Translations under genes and position numbers: made by a program
In this document: one piece after another, positions 35,861-45,064 of the stretch
Layout: each line of letters begins with the position of its first letter
How positions within the stretch are numbered: the first letter of the stretch is position 1
The notes under the pieces: generated by a model
Database searches by the model: none
What the model was told of the DNA's origin: nothing
The model's input: the letters and a program-made list of their open reading frames with translations, nothing else
Source of the DNA: Bacteroidota bacterium
GTDB lineage: Bacteria; Bacteroidota; Bacteroidia; Bacteroidales; UBA10428
DNA: 64,000 bases
Assembly (NCBI GenBank): GCA_016699695.1
Contig: CP065006.1
Coordinates: 1,674,001 to 1,738,000, forward strand
Direction of reading: 5' to 3'

Positions 35861-36820
35861 ATGACACCCCTCGACATTTCTCTTCCGGATTTTTCGGCTA
35901 TACAAATGGCTGCCCGTTTAATAGCACCTTACATTCACCGTACACCGGTTTTGCATTCGCAAATAATTAACCAATTAACTCATAGCCAATTGTATTTTAA
36001 ATGCGAGAATTTTCAGAAAGCCGGGGCCTTTAAATTTCGGGGGGCTGTCCATGCCTTGCTTCATAATCTCGAAAGCTCTGGTAAAAAGCCTGTTACCACG
36101 CATTCTTCGGGTAACCACGCCGGTGCACTGGCTAAAGCAGCAGGCATTCTGGGCATTGAGTGCATTGTGGTGATGCCAGAAAATGCCCCTCGCGTAAAAA
36201 TTGCCGCGGTGCAACATTATGGCGCTACTATTCGTTTTTGCGCCCCAACCCTCGAAGCCCGCGAAAGCACCACCCGCCTGGTCATACAAGAGACGGGGGC
36301 AAGTCTCATCCACCCTTACAATAATTATTTCATTATTGCAGGTCAGGGAACAGCCGCACTTGAACTACTGACCAACCAACCCAGCCTCGACATTGTGATT
36401 GCCCCGGTGGGTGGTGGCGGACTTATGAGCGGAACTGCACTGGCAGCCAAAAGCTTAAACAAGAATATACAAGTCTATGGCGCTGAGCCCAAAGGTGCCG
36501 ACGATGCATGGCAGTCCTTACAAGCTGGTAAAATTATGCCTCAGCAAAACCCAAACACCATTGCCGATGGCCTGCTTACCTCGCTGGGTGACCTCACCTT
36601 TGCTATTTTGTCGAAAAACTTAAACGGTATTTTTACTGTATCGGAAAAAGGTATTGTGGAGGCCATGAAGATGATCTGGCAATACATGAAAATTATTGTC
36701 GAGCCTTCGTCAGCTGTAACACTGGCAGCGGTGCTTGAATACCCCGATGTGTTCAGAAATAAAAAAACCGGAATCATTGTTTCGGGTGGCAATGTAGATT
36801 TTGAAAAGCTGCCTTTTTAA
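35861..36820 (+). CDS. threonine/serine dehydratase or serine racemase-like PLP enzyme
   Basis: A 319-aa fold-type II PLP enzyme. The Schiff-base Lys lies in KAGAFKFRGA (about residues 50-60), the phosphate/substrate loop is SSGNHAGALA, the Gly-rich phosphate cup is VGGGGLMSG, and the pyridine-N contact Ser/Gly region is ...VSGGNVDF at the end. It lacks the C-terminal regulatory (ACT-like) domain of biosynthetic threonine deaminase, so it is a catabolic threonine/serine dehydratase or serine racemase type. These cannot be told apart from sequence alone. Confidence 0.88.
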   Translation: MTPLDISLPDFSAIQMAARLIAPYIHRTPVLHSQIINQLTHSQLYFKCENFQKAGAFKFRGAVHALLHNLESSGKKPVTTHSSGNHAGALAKAAGILGIECIVVMPENAPRVKIAAVQHYGATIRFCAPTLEARESTTRLVIQETGASLIHPYNNYFIIAGQGTAALELLTNQPSLDIVIAPVGGGGLMSGTALAAKSLNKNIQVYGAEPKGADDAWQSLQAGKIMPQQNPNTIADGLLTSLGDLTFAILSKNLNGIFTVSEKGIVEAMKMIWQYMKIIVEPSSAVTLAAVLEYPDVFRNKKTGIIVSGGNVDFEKLPF

Positions 36821-36857
36821 AAAACAAAATCCGGCATATCAAGCCTTGGAATGTTGC

Positions 36858-37955
36858 TCAGGGCAAAACAGGCTTCAACACACACACCAGAGGCAGGTGA
36901 TCGGAAAAAGATACCCCGGGAGTAGCATAATGCGTGGCAATAAAAGTAGGATCGTGAAACACATAGTCGATTCGAAAAGAAGGCAACTTTCCCCGATAAG
37001 TGAGGCCTATGCCACTACCACTCTCGCGAAAGGCATCTTCCTTTTCGCCCAATAACTGGTGATAGGAATAGGATACCGGCGTGTCGTTAAAATCGCCACA
37101 AAGAATTACAGGATAGGGTGAAGCTTCGATGTGCCTTCGCACTACATCTACCTGATGTGCCCTGCGGATAAAGGCATCGCGAACTCTACCAGAAATATCT
37201 TTTACTTCATCGAAACGTTTTGCATTAGGGTAAGCCAGGCTATCCAACAAGGTGTAATTTTTATTCAGGTGAATACTCTGTAGGTGAAGGTTGTAAATAC
37301 GAACCGTATCGTCCTGAAAGAGTACATCGCTGTAGATACAACTATTGTACGAATGATCGAACTGTATACTCCCCCTTCTGACAATAGGGTAACGGCTATA
37401 AGTGGCTACTCCGAATTTTCGTTTGTTCCGGTCCGAAGCGGTGGTATAGCGGATATGACTATAAGGGGTATGTTCCAACAAGCGGTTGGTATACTTTTCG
37501 GTTTCACCAACTACTTTAGTGTAAGTCGTAAACTCCTGAAAGCATACAATATCAGGTTTCTCAGAGTTAATCCAGGTGATAATGCTGTCGCGGTTAATAG
37601 CCTCGCCACTCCACTTATAGGTATTAAAAATACGTACATTGTAGCTAATCAATTTCAGATTTACTGAATCGACAGCCACCGGTGATTCAGACAAGTTAAC
37701 CTGAATATACCGGCCCATGTTTCCAAAACCTGCCAGAATCACTATCACGCTAAGCCAGGCCTGCTTCTTGCGACGCCAGGTCCAGAAAGCCAGAAAAAAC
37801 AGATTGATGAGCAACAGGTAAGGATAGGCCAGGCCGAAAAAAGCTATTGGCCAAAAACGAGCAGGTGAAATGTGGTTTGCAGCGTATGCCCCAATAAGAG
37901 CAAGGGCAAACAAGATGTTCACCTGGAAAAAAAACCTTTTTATAAATTCTTTCAA
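36858..37955 (-). CDS. membrane-anchored endonuclease/exonuclease/phosphatase family protein
   Basis: A 365-aa protein. Three hydrophobic segments (about 10-30, 35-60, 65-85) precede an EEP domain: LKLISYNVRIFNTY, EKPDIVCFQEF (metal Glu), YNLHLQS, LCGDFNDTPVS (Asp/Asn) and SDHLPLVCVL (Asp-His). Such membrane-tethered EEP proteins may cleave phosphodiesters of DNA, lipids or phosphoinositide-like molecules. I chose TTG 37955, just after the upstream rhomboid gene ends, instead of an ATG at 38048 that would overlap that gene by 74 bases. It sits in a rhomboid-EEP-mutL cluster typical of Bacteroidota. Confidence 0.85.
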   Translation of the reverse strand: MKEFIKRFFFQVNILFALALIGAYAANHISPARFWPIAFFGLAYPYLLLINLFFLAFWTWRRKKQAWLSVIVILAGFGNMGRYIQVNLSESPVAVDSVNLKLISYNVRIFNTYKWSGEAINRDSIITWINSEKPDIVCFQEFTTYTKVVGETEKYTNRLLEHTPYSHIRYTTASDRNKRKFGVATYSRYPIVRRGSIQFDHSYNSCIYSDVLFQDDTVRIYNLHLQSIHLNKNYTLLDSLAYPNAKRFDEVKDISGRVRDAFIRRAHQVDVVRRHIEASPYPVILCGDFNDTPVSYSYHQLLGEKEDAFRESGSGIGLTYRGKLPSFRIDYVFHDPTFIATHYATPGVSFSDHLPLVCVLKPVLP

Positions 37956-37974
37956 AAGTTCTGTGCAATTAATA

Positions 37975-38886
37975 CTAACTCTGGCCGCCCATTTTAAACA
38001 AAATGTCCTTTTCTTTTTTACTAAGGCTCTCGTAACCAGATTGAGCAATTTTATCCAGTATGCGGTCTATTTCTTTCTGATTATCTACTTTACGCTTGTT
38101 GTATTCAAAGTCGTTCATGTGGCGGGCCTGATTCTTATAACTCACCCGCAATTTTGATTTTCGCTTAAAGAGCGAAGCAATCCAGTCGAAGAACTTCGAA
38201 AAGCTTTTTCCAATATCTTTTCCGCGTTTCATCTGCAGTGCAAATAAATAGCCATACATAGCCCCGCCCAAATGGGCCAGATGCCCCCCTGCATTTTCAG
38301 AAGCAATTTGCAACACATCGAGCACTACGTATACAAGGGCAATATAAATAAGTTTCACCGGCCCGATAAAGGGTATATACAACGTGTAAGAAGGGTTGTA
38401 AAACGAAATGGCCATCACCACCGCCATGATGGCAGCAGAGGCTCCCAGTGCCTGCCCCTCGCTAAGCCCGGGAAAAAGATTGTAAGCGAGCATAAACACG
38501 GCAGCACCGGAAATACCACCCAGCAAATAAGTAGTGAGCAATTGCTTGGGCGTGAGATACTGCAAGTAGATACGTCCAAACCAATAAAGTACCAGTATAT
38601 TAAAAAGTATGTGCAAAAACCCAAAGTGCAGAAACATGTAAGAAAAAAGGGTCCAGGGTCGAAGCATAAGCATCCAGGGCTCGGAAGATACCATAAGGTA
38701 AGCCAGGTACTTCGACTGGAATATTAAGGCTTTCATGCCATGTTCTGAGGCTGGGGTAGCCAGAAAATAGAAAACATAGGCAAGCTTTACTAAAATAAAA
38801 ACTCCCAGGTTAATATAAATAAGTTTTGTGAGTACGCTACCCTTCTTAAAAGATTCGCGCAGCTCGTTCATGATATTCGTTTCCAT
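37975..38886 (-). CDS. rhomboid family intramembrane serine protease (first copy)
   Basis: A 303-aa protein with six membrane helices. The catalytic Ser is in GQALGASAAIM (GxSx) and the His in HLAHLGGAMYGY. After the last helix is a basic cytoplasmic tail ending KKEKDILFKMGGQS, as in Bacteroidota rhomboids with a DUF6576-like C-terminus. ATG 38886; a shorter start at 38871 (MNELRESF) is equally plausible. Rhomboids cleave substrates in the membrane; the substrate here is unknown. It lies 105 bases downstream of a second rhomboid gene. Confidence 0.88.
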   Translation of the reverse strand: METNIMNELRESFKKGSVLTKLIYINLGVFILVKLAYVFYFLATPASEHGMKALIFQSKYLAYLMVSSEPWMLMLRPWTLFSYMFLHFGFLHILFNILVLYWFGRIYLQYLTPKQLLTTYLLGGISGAAVFMLAYNLFPGLSEGQALGASAAIMAVVMAISFYNPSYTLYIPFIGPVKLIYIALVYVVLDVLQIASENAGGHLAHLGGAMYGYLFALQMKRGKDIGKSFSKFFDWIASLFKRKSKLRVSYKNQARHMNDFEYNKRKVDNQKEIDRILDKIAQSGYESLSKKEKDILFKMGGQS

Positions 38887-38910
38887 CGATTCGAATTAAT
38901 TCGCTTTGCA

Positions 38911-38918
38911 CAAAATTA
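38911..38918 (-). promoter_or_regulatory. -7 promoter element TAATTTTG
   Basis: Minus-strand TAnnTTTG match that ends 25 bases before the first rhomboid start. It suggests this gene has its own promoter within the cluster. Confidence 0.4.
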
Positions 38919-38991
38919 AACAAAAAGCCTCAGGCATCTATGTTTTTGGTTTCCTAAGATATCGACATACAAATGCCCGAATAACCCGGAA

Positions 38992-39819
38992 TTAATATAC
39001 CGGTCGAATATGGTTCTTTTTCCAGTACCACACGAGCAAAAATCCGGCTATGGCTCCACCCAGGTGAGCAAAATGAGCAATGTTATCGAAGCGGAAGTTG
39101 GCTACTCCGAAAAATAATTCGGCCAGTGCATAAAAGGGAACCAGGTATTTCGCTTTTATAGGAACCGGAAAAAAGATAATCATGAGTTCCACATTCGGAA
39201 ACAATACAGCAAAGGCTGCCAAAATACCTAAAACCGCACCAGAAGCGCCAACCATCTGGGCATTTTCCATAGTAAATACCATACGCTGGCACATAACCAT
39301 AGCTTGCTGAAAATAACCTGCAGCGTCAGGATCGTTCATCCAATTCTGAGCCAGGCTTTTTACTTCGGGAGCCGTATCGAAATGGTATTTTTGAGCCAAT
39401 TGCCAGAAAGCTTCCGCAGTGGGAAGTACATTCAACTCGGCAATGGCCGACACGAGCTTATGTATCTGCAGAGAATTGGCCCCAAGTTGAAGAAATGCAG
39501 CAGCCAGGCCTGAAACAAAATAAAGAATAAAGAATTTCTTGCTGCCCAATACACTTTCCAGTACACGTCCGAAAAGGTAAAGTCCAAACATATTAAAAAA
39601 GAGATGCCCCAGACCTCCGTGCATAAACATGTGGCTAATAAGCTGATAGGGCTGAAAAAAATCGGATTCCAGGTTGCGCAGCGACAAGTTTGACCCTAAG
39701 TCCCAATGCAAAAACCTGCCAATTAATGGACTAACAAAAAACAACACTACATTAATAATTAGTAAAATACGGGTTACCGGTGGTATTGTCGATAAAAAAT
39801 TTCCCTGGCTACGATACAT
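38992..39819 (-). CDS. rhomboid family intramembrane serine protease (second copy)
   Basis: A 275-aa protein. The catalytic Ser is in VGASGAVLGILAAF and the His in IAHFAHLGGAIAGF. Between helices about 4 and 5 a soluble segment of about 60 residues (around 113-175) is inserted before the catalytic Ser; it is mostly charged and helical. No long C-terminal tail. It is the upstream partner of the other rhomboid gene, and mutL is 48 bases further upstream. Confidence 0.88.
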   Translation of the reverse strand: MYRSQGNFLSTIPPVTRILLIINVVLFFVSPLIGRFLHWDLGSNLSLRNLESDFFQPYQLISHMFMHGGLGHLFFNMFGLYLFGRVLESVLGSKKFFILYFVSGLAAAFLQLGANSLQIHKLVSAIAELNVLPTAEAFWQLAQKYHFDTAPEVKSLAQNWMNDPDAAGYFQQAMVMCQRMVFTMENAQMVGASGAVLGILAAFAVLFPNVELMIIFFPVPIKAKYLVPFYALAELFFGVANFRFDNIAHFAHLGGAIAGFLLVWYWKKNHIRPVY

Positions 39820-39866
39820 CTTTTAAGTATTATATGAATTAAAATTACCTGTCTTCGCAGGTGTTT

Positions 39867-41705
39867 TTATTGTAAATATTTTTCAAGCTCACCCAGGCTC
39901 ACGATGCTCATGGTCTTTTTCCCACCCGGGGAATAGTTGGGGTTTTCGCAAGCAAAAAGTTCATCGACCAACGTCTGCATTTCGAGTAGCTTTAACGGAC
40001 GATCGGTTGAAATGGCCGAGGCCTGGGCCAGCGAAACGGCTATGCGTTCTTTCTGGTTGCCCGATAATTTATTCTGACTTTGCTTATACTCTTCGAGCAA
40101 TTGTTCGAGCAATTCAGTAGCAGAATGTGATCCGGCTGTTTCCGGAATACCACTCACCGCAAGGGTATTGCTTCCCAAATCGCCTAATTCAAAACCTATA
40201 GCATGCAATTCTTCCAAAATATCGAGCATGAGAAGATAGTCTTCGTGGTTCAGGTTTATTTTTTCTGGATAAAGCAGACGTTGGCATACCGCTTTATTAT
40301 GCGCCATGTTTCTCAAAAATTTTTCGAAAAGTATACGCTCATGGGCTCGTTTCTGGTCGATAAGCATAAGGCCAGACTTCACAGGTGTTAGAATAAACCT
40401 GTTTTTCACTTGAAGGTATTGGTGTGTCTCTTTCAATTCGGGTAAAGAAGACTCGTGCTTGCTAAAAAGATTAGCCATTGGGGCAGTCTGAAAATTTTCC
40501 GCAGAAGGCTGGTAAAGATCCTGCCAACGCTCAGGAACAGGATTTGTGCCCTTTACAGGTTGGCCTTGTGCTTGGTTTGCAAAAGTTTTTCGTTGATCGT
40601 TAAAAGGATTAAAGGAATAATCCACAGGAATTTCCGGCATTCGGATTTCAGTTTCCGGACGCACCAAAGGGATATCGACTACGCCATACGTATCGAAATC
40701 GATGGAAGGCACAAAACTGCTTTTACCAAGAGCTTCTTTTACCGCGGCATTTAAAATCTGATAGAGTGCCTGCTCATTTTCAAATTTTATTTCGGTTTTG
40801 GTTGGGTGAATATTCACATCGATGGTTTGCGGATCGGCTTCGAAAAAGATAAAGTAACAAGGGTAATAATCTGACGGAAGTATGTTCTCAAAAGCCCGGC
40901 TCACCGCTTTATGAAAGTATGGATGGCGCATGTAGCGCTGGTTGATGAAAAAATACTGTTCGCCAGCCGTTTTGCGCGCCTGTTCGGGTTTACCTATATA
41001 ACCACTGATATGGGCAAGACCTGTTTTGTTCTCGATATGGGTAAGGCTGGTGTTCATGTGCTTACCAAACAAATGAATGATACGTTGTCGCAGATTGGTG
41101 ACTGGCAGATGAATGATCAGCTCGTCGTTATGGCTCAGGCTGAACTCGATATCGGGATGGCTTAGTGCGATGCGCTGAAACTCGGTAAGAATGTGCTTGA
41201 ACTCGGTTGGATTGGCCTTTAAAAACTTACGTCGTGCAGGTACATTGTAAAAAAGGTTCTTCACAATAAAATTGCTGCCCTGTCCACAACTGATGGTTTC
41301 TTGTTTTTCGACTACCGAAGCAGCAAGACCTATTTCGGTGCCCAGTTCGCTGTCCGAAAGTCGCGTTTTAAGTGTGACATGCGCCACCGAAGCTATCGAG
41401 GCCAGGGCTTCGCCCCTGAATCCTTTGGTACGGATAGCAAACAGGTCGTCGGCCGAACGTATTTTCGATGTGGCATGCCTTTCGAAAGCCATGCGGGCAT
41501 CGGTGGCAGACATTCCCATTCCGTTGTCGATTACCTGAATTAGGCTTCTACCCGCTTCTTTAACCAACACGTTAATTTCGCTGGCCCCGGCATCGACTGC
41601 ATTCTCAACCAGTTCTTTTACCACCGAAGCCGGACGCTGTATCACCTCACCGGCAGCAATCTGGTTCGCGACAGCATCGGAAAGCAAGCGGATGATATCA
41701 GCCAT
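39867..41705 (-). CDS. mutL: DNA mismatch repair protein MutL
   Basis: A 612-aa protein. The N-terminal GHKL ATPase motifs are all present: EVIQRPASVVKELVENAVDAGA, QVIDNGMGM, ATSKI and TKGFRGEALASIASV. The C-terminal dimerisation domain carries DQKRAHERILFE where endonuclease-type MutL has DQHAxxExxxxE, so the nuclease metal motif looks altered, as in other Bacteroidota. It should couple MutS mismatch binding to downstream repair. It is probably co-transcribed with the small gene upstream (12 bases). Confidence 0.95.
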   Translation of the reverse strand: MADIIRLLSDAVANQIAAGEVIQRPASVVKELVENAVDAGASEINVLVKEAGRSLIQVIDNGMGMSATDARMAFERHATSKIRSADDLFAIRTKGFRGEALASIASVAHVTLKTRLSDSELGTEIGLAASVVEKQETISCGQGSNFIVKNLFYNVPARRKFLKANPTEFKHILTEFQRIALSHPDIEFSLSHNDELIIHLPVTNLRQRIIHLFGKHMNTSLTHIENKTGLAHISGYIGKPEQARKTAGEQYFFINQRYMRHPYFHKAVSRAFENILPSDYYPCYFIFFEADPQTIDVNIHPTKTEIKFENEQALYQILNAAVKEALGKSSFVPSIDFDTYGVVDIPLVRPETEIRMPEIPVDYSFNPFNDQRKTFANQAQGQPVKGTNPVPERWQDLYQPSAENFQTAPMANLFSKHESSLPELKETHQYLQVKNRFILTPVKSGLMLIDQKRAHERILFEKFLRNMAHNKAVCQRLLYPEKINLNHEDYLLMLDILEELHAIGFELGDLGSNTLAVSGIPETAGSHSATELLEQLLEEYKQSQNKLSGNQKERIAVSLAQASAISTDRPLKLLEMQTLVDELFACENPNYSPGGKKTMSIVSLGELEKYLQ

Positions 41706-41717
41706 GGAATATTGGTG

Positions 41718-42017
41718 CTATTTAGTAACTGGAAAGGAAAAACCACCCAGGAAATATAAGGCAAGTAGAATAAGAATTGTCACAATGACCAGTAACCGGA
41801 TCCTGGAGCTCCGATTGCCTTTACGACGAGCCATTAGTTTTTGAGACATATAGCCTGGTGAAATTCTTGGCAGATATCCCGTTTCGCCAGATTCAAGACC
41901 CATTTCACTTTCGATACGCCTTTGCCGCTCCAAGGCTTCTTCTTTGGCCTGATTATAAAAACGCGGGGTATAACTGAATTGTTTCGGCTTAAAGGTTTTA
42001 AAGAATGAAACGCGCAT
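41718..42017 (-). CDS. small membrane-anchored hypothetical protein
   Basis: A 99-aa protein: a charged cytoplasmic N-terminal part (about 1-70, rich in Arg/Lys/Glu, with FKPKQFSYTPRFYNQAKEEALE) and one C-terminal helix (about 72-92). It is a small hypothetical recurrent upstream of mutL in Bacteroidota, as far as I recall. Role unknown. It starts 15 bases downstream of a clear -7 element. Confidence 0.75.
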   Translation of the reverse strand: MRVSFFKTFKPKQFSYTPRFYNQAKEEALERQRRIESEMGLESGETGYLPRISPGYMSQKLMARRKGNRSSRIRLLVIVTILILLALYFLGGFSFPVTK

Positions 42018-42031
42018 GACACTATTTTTTA

Positions 42032-42039
42032 CAAAGTTA
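42032..42039 (-). promoter_or_regulatory. -7 promoter element TAACTTTG
   Basis: Minus-strand match to TAnnTTTG ending 15 bases before the 99-aa gene; likely the promoter of the small-protein/mutL unit. Confidence 0.5.
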
Positions 42040-42189
42040 ATCTTTTAGCCAAAGTACAGGATATTCTATGGCACATTGCTGAGAAAAAAACATTACAAAT
42101 AGTTTTTATCGTGCAATTCAAAGATCTTTCAGCTGTCTTTGCATAAGTATCTTCAAAATATTCGAAATAATTAGCCTCATCCTGAAAAA

Positions 42190-42221
42190 TTGAATATAAT
42201 TTTAAGGTTGAATTACGTTTA
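42190..42221 (+). promoter_or_regulatory. possible promoter of gmhA operon
   Basis: TTG at 42190-42192 and TACGTTTA at 42214-42221 are 21 bases apart; the -7 part has one mismatch to TAnnTTTG. Confidence 0.35.
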
Positions 42222-42244
42222 TACTCTAACCCTCTCGCAACAAA

Positions 42245-42820
42245 ATGGATTCTATCATTCAAAATTTCAAACAGGCAGCCCTGGTACTTGAAGAATTTAT
42301 CTCGAATCAAAAAAATTTCGAAAAGATTCAGTCTGCTGGTGATGCCATGGTAATGGCATTGAAACAAGGCTACAAAATAATCAGTTGCGGCAACGGAGGG
42401 TCTATGAGCGATGCCATGCACTTTGCCGAAGAACTTACCGGTCGCTTTCGCGAAAACAGACCCTCGATGCCGGCCATTGCCATATCCGATCCGACTCACC
42501 TCACCTGTGTGGCCAATGATTTTGGATTCGATTATGTGTTCTCGCGCTATGTCGAAGGGCTTGGAGTTGCCGGTGATGTGCTTCTGGCAATAAGCACCAG
42601 TGGCAATAGTCCCAACTGCATTCTAGCTGCCGAAGCAGCCCGAAAAAAAGGCATGAAAGTAATTGGCCTAACTGGCAAATCGGGGGGTAAAATGGCTAGC
42701 CTTTGCGACATCGAACTCAGGGTTCCGCACGAGGGATATTCCGACAGGATACAGGAAATACATATTAAAATTATCCATTCCCTCATCCATTACATCGAAC
42801 AAAAAATGAATGAAAACTGA
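42245..42820 (+). CDS. gmhA: D-sedoheptulose 7-phosphate isomerase
   Basis: A 191-aa SIS-domain protein. It shows ISCGNGGSMSDAMHFAEELTGRFRENRPSMPAIA and LLAISTSGNSPNC, the substrate and phosphate loops of GmhA/DiaA-like isomerases, and a C-terminal HIKIIHSLIHYIE with conserved His. GmhA makes D-glycero-D-manno-heptose 7-phosphate, the first step to ADP-heptose for the LPS core. A GT9 heptosyltransferase-like gene is at 7566-8546. It overlaps the next gene by 11 bases. Confidence 0.9.
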   Translation: MDSIIQNFKQAALVLEEFISNQKNFEKIQSAGDAMVMALKQGYKIISCGNGGSMSDAMHFAEELTGRFRENRPSMPAIAISDPTHLTCVANDFGFDYVFSRYVEGLGVAGDVLLAISTSGNSPNCILAAEAARKKGMKVIGLTGKSGGKMASLCDIELRVPHEGYSDRIQEIHIKIIHSLIHYIEQKMNEN

Positions 42821-43484
42821 TTCGAAATATACATTTGTGCTGCTTCTTTTGCTGCTTTTCTTTGTTTCGGCATGCATCAAGGATGATATTGCACAGATCG
42901 AAGAGAATCTGATAATTACTCCGACTTATTCGATACCAGTCGGAACCAAGGGCTTTACTTTTGAGGAGTTAATGGAAAAAGAAAATCTCGATACTTTACT
43001 TTCCGACACCCTCGCCCCACCCGATTCTGTATTTATCTATCACAACTCGCCCTACCAGATTCCACCCACTGGATATTTCGATACCCTTCTGCTTTATTAC
43101 TTCGATTTCAGCACCGTACAACAATGGGTCGATGATGCTACCTACCTGATGTTTCGTCTCAATATTGAGAATGAAATTCCTTCAGAAATGTTAGTTCAAA
43201 CATCTTTTTTAGATATCGACGGGAATATTCTTTTCAATATTCTTACTCCCCCGGGGCTCACTCTGCTTCCGTCCACTCCCGATGGCCCTTATATACTTTC
43301 CCCTTACGATACCGAAGCTCTTACCCTCGAAGAAATTCAAAGCCTGCCTTCGGCCCGTTTTGTGCAAACTTATGTGCGGGTATTGCTGCAAAATCAAACT
43401 ACTGGTGTGGTTTACCTTCCCGAAGAGTACATGAATGTGCAAATGGGGATAAGGATTGGACTGGAAAAAAATCTGGGTGAATAA
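42810..43484 (+). CDS. lipoprotein, unknown function
   Basis: A 224-aa protein with a lipobox FFVSAC at about residues 17-22. The mature part is acidic, with Pro-rich and Leu/Thr-rich strands, and looks beta-sandwich-like. I do not recognise the family. It overlaps gmhA upstream by 11 bases and the barrel gene downstream by about 8, implying one translationally coupled unit. Confidence 0.75.
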   Translation: MKTDSKYTFVLLLLLLFFVSACIKDDIAQIEENLIITPTYSIPVGTKGFTFEELMEKENLDTLLSDTLAPPDSVFIYHNSPYQIPPTGYFDTLLLYYFDFSTVQQWVDDATYLMFRLNIENEIPSEMLVQTSFLDIDGNILFNILTPPGLTLLPSTPDGPYILSPYDTEALTLEEIQSLPSARFVQTYVRVLLQNQTTGVVYLPEEYMNVQMGIRIGLEKNLGE

Positions 43485-44943
43485 GTCCATTGCCATATTA
43501 GTTGCCTTGTTGCTGACCTGTTATGCCTGGAATGCAAAAGCACAGCAGAGCCATTCGCTGTTTCTGATGCACTACCTGCCGCAAAGCAATCTCTTAAACC
43601 CCGCTGTGCCCATCAGCTGTAAATGGTACATTGGCCTGCCTGTTATTTCATCGCTGCATGTAAACTATGCCAACAGCGGCTTCTCCTACAACAACGTGTT
43701 CAAGCCTACCGGCGAAGGAACTTACCAGGCCGATGTAGATGGGGCTGTAAAAAGGTTAGGATACCGCAACCTGCTGGGTGCCGAAACGCATATTCAGCTG
43801 GCTGGAATCGGCTACCGCGAAGGCGATTATAGCTTTATGTTCACGCTTACCGAAAAAACGAACCTGCCCTTTATCTATCCAAAGGAAGTAATTCAGCTGG
43901 CCTGGGATGGCAACAGCGGATTTGAGGGAGAAGAGGCAAATTTACGTGGTACCGGCCTGTTTTTTACGCACTATCGCGAATATGCCCTCTCAGTTTCGAA
44001 ACATGCCGGCAAGGGACTGTATTATGGCTTGCGCGCCAAATTACTTTTTGGCAAACTCAATGTCGCTACCCGCTCCACAGATGTAGGTGTATTTACCGAC
44101 CGCAATACTTTTAACCTCAATTTTGAAGGCGATCTTAAGGTTCATTCTTCCCTGCCTCTCGTGGTTGAAACCAACGATGGCAATGTCACAGGCATCGCTG
44201 CGGACGAAAATGCCGATATCCAGGCACTGATATTCAACCGAAAAAACCCTGGCTTTGCCCTGGATGCTGGTATTATTTACCCATACTCCGATAAAATAGT
44301 GCTTTCTGCCTCGGTGCTGGATGTGGGTTTCATCCGGTGGCGTTCGAACCTGAATACTTTTCGCGGAAATGGAAATTTTGAATATACAGGCCCTCCTCTT
44401 GATAGCATTCTGGCAGGGGATACCTACTTCGACAATTTATTCGAATCGTTCAGCGACTCGATGAACCTGACCCATTCGTCCGAAAAGTATACCTCCGTGC
44501 TACCTCCGCGTATCATTGCCGGAGCCAGTTACGCCGCAACGCCTAAACTCAGTGCCGGAGCCCAGGCCGAGTTGCTGGTTTACCGCACTAAAACAATTCC
44601 TTCGCTCACCCTTAGTGCCAATTACAACTTTTTTGGCTACAGTTACCTGATGGCTTCGTACACCATACAATACCATACGCTTCGAAATTTTGGTCTTGGA
44701 TTTGCTTTTGGCCGAAGTCCGGTTCAATTTTACATTGTTTCCGACAATGCAGCCGGTTTCATCTGGCCCCTGTCTGCGCGAAACATCAATTTAAGGTTCG
44801 GCCTCAACATTAACCTTGGTTGCAGTGAACGTATAGAACAAAATACAACCGGTAAGGGGGCACTTCAGGGCAATTGTTACTGGCTCGAAAAAAGCATACA
44901 GAAAAATTACGATAAACAGAAAGAGAAAAAGTCAAAAAGATAA
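43477..44943 (+). CDS. DUF5723 family outer-membrane beta-barrel protein
   Basis: A 488-aa protein with a signal peptide (KSIAILVALLLTCYAWNAKAQ). The mature chain begins with HYLPQSNLLNPAVPISCKWYIGLPVISSLHVNYANSGFSYN-like features typical of DUF5723, followed by alternating strands throughout. Such proteins are large T9SS-era outer-membrane barrels of unknown substrate. Start: GTG 43477 (used here) or TTG 43456 seven codons earlier. It is coupled to the upstream lipoprotein gene. Confidence 0.8.
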   Translation: MNKSIAILVALLLTCYAWNAKAQQSHSLFLMHYLPQSNLLNPAVPISCKWYIGLPVISSLHVNYANSGFSYNNVFKPTGEGTYQADVDGAVKRLGYRNLLGAETHIQLAGIGYREGDYSFMFTLTEKTNLPFIYPKEVIQLAWDGNSGFEGEEANLRGTGLFFTHYREYALSVSKHAGKGLYYGLRAKLLFGKLNVATRSTDVGVFTDRNTFNLNFEGDLKVHSSLPLVVETNDGNVTGIAADENADIQALIFNRKNPGFALDAGIIYPYSDKIVLSASVLDVGFIRWRSNLNTFRGNGNFEYTGPPLDSILAGDTYFDNLFESFSDSMNLTHSSEKYTSVLPPRIIAGASYAATPKLSAGAQAELLVYRTKTIPSLTLSANYNFFGYSYLMASYTIQYHTLRNFGLGFAFGRSPVQFYIVSDNAAGFIWPLSARNINLRFGLNINLGCSERIEQNTTGKGALQGNCYWLEKSIQKNYDKQKEKKSKR

Positions 44944-45064
44944 CTCTAAAAGCATGTGCGTAAGGTACAAGCAGAAATTTTAATCAACTTTTTTGCCTTT
45001 CACCCTAAAACTTTTATATTTACTTGTCTCCCTAATTTTTGTCAACCCCTTAAGTCTGTTCTGT

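Noticed and set aside
42029..42499. Long minus-strand open frame (156 codons)
   Set aside because: It runs antisense through the strong gmhA gene and has no family-like pattern.
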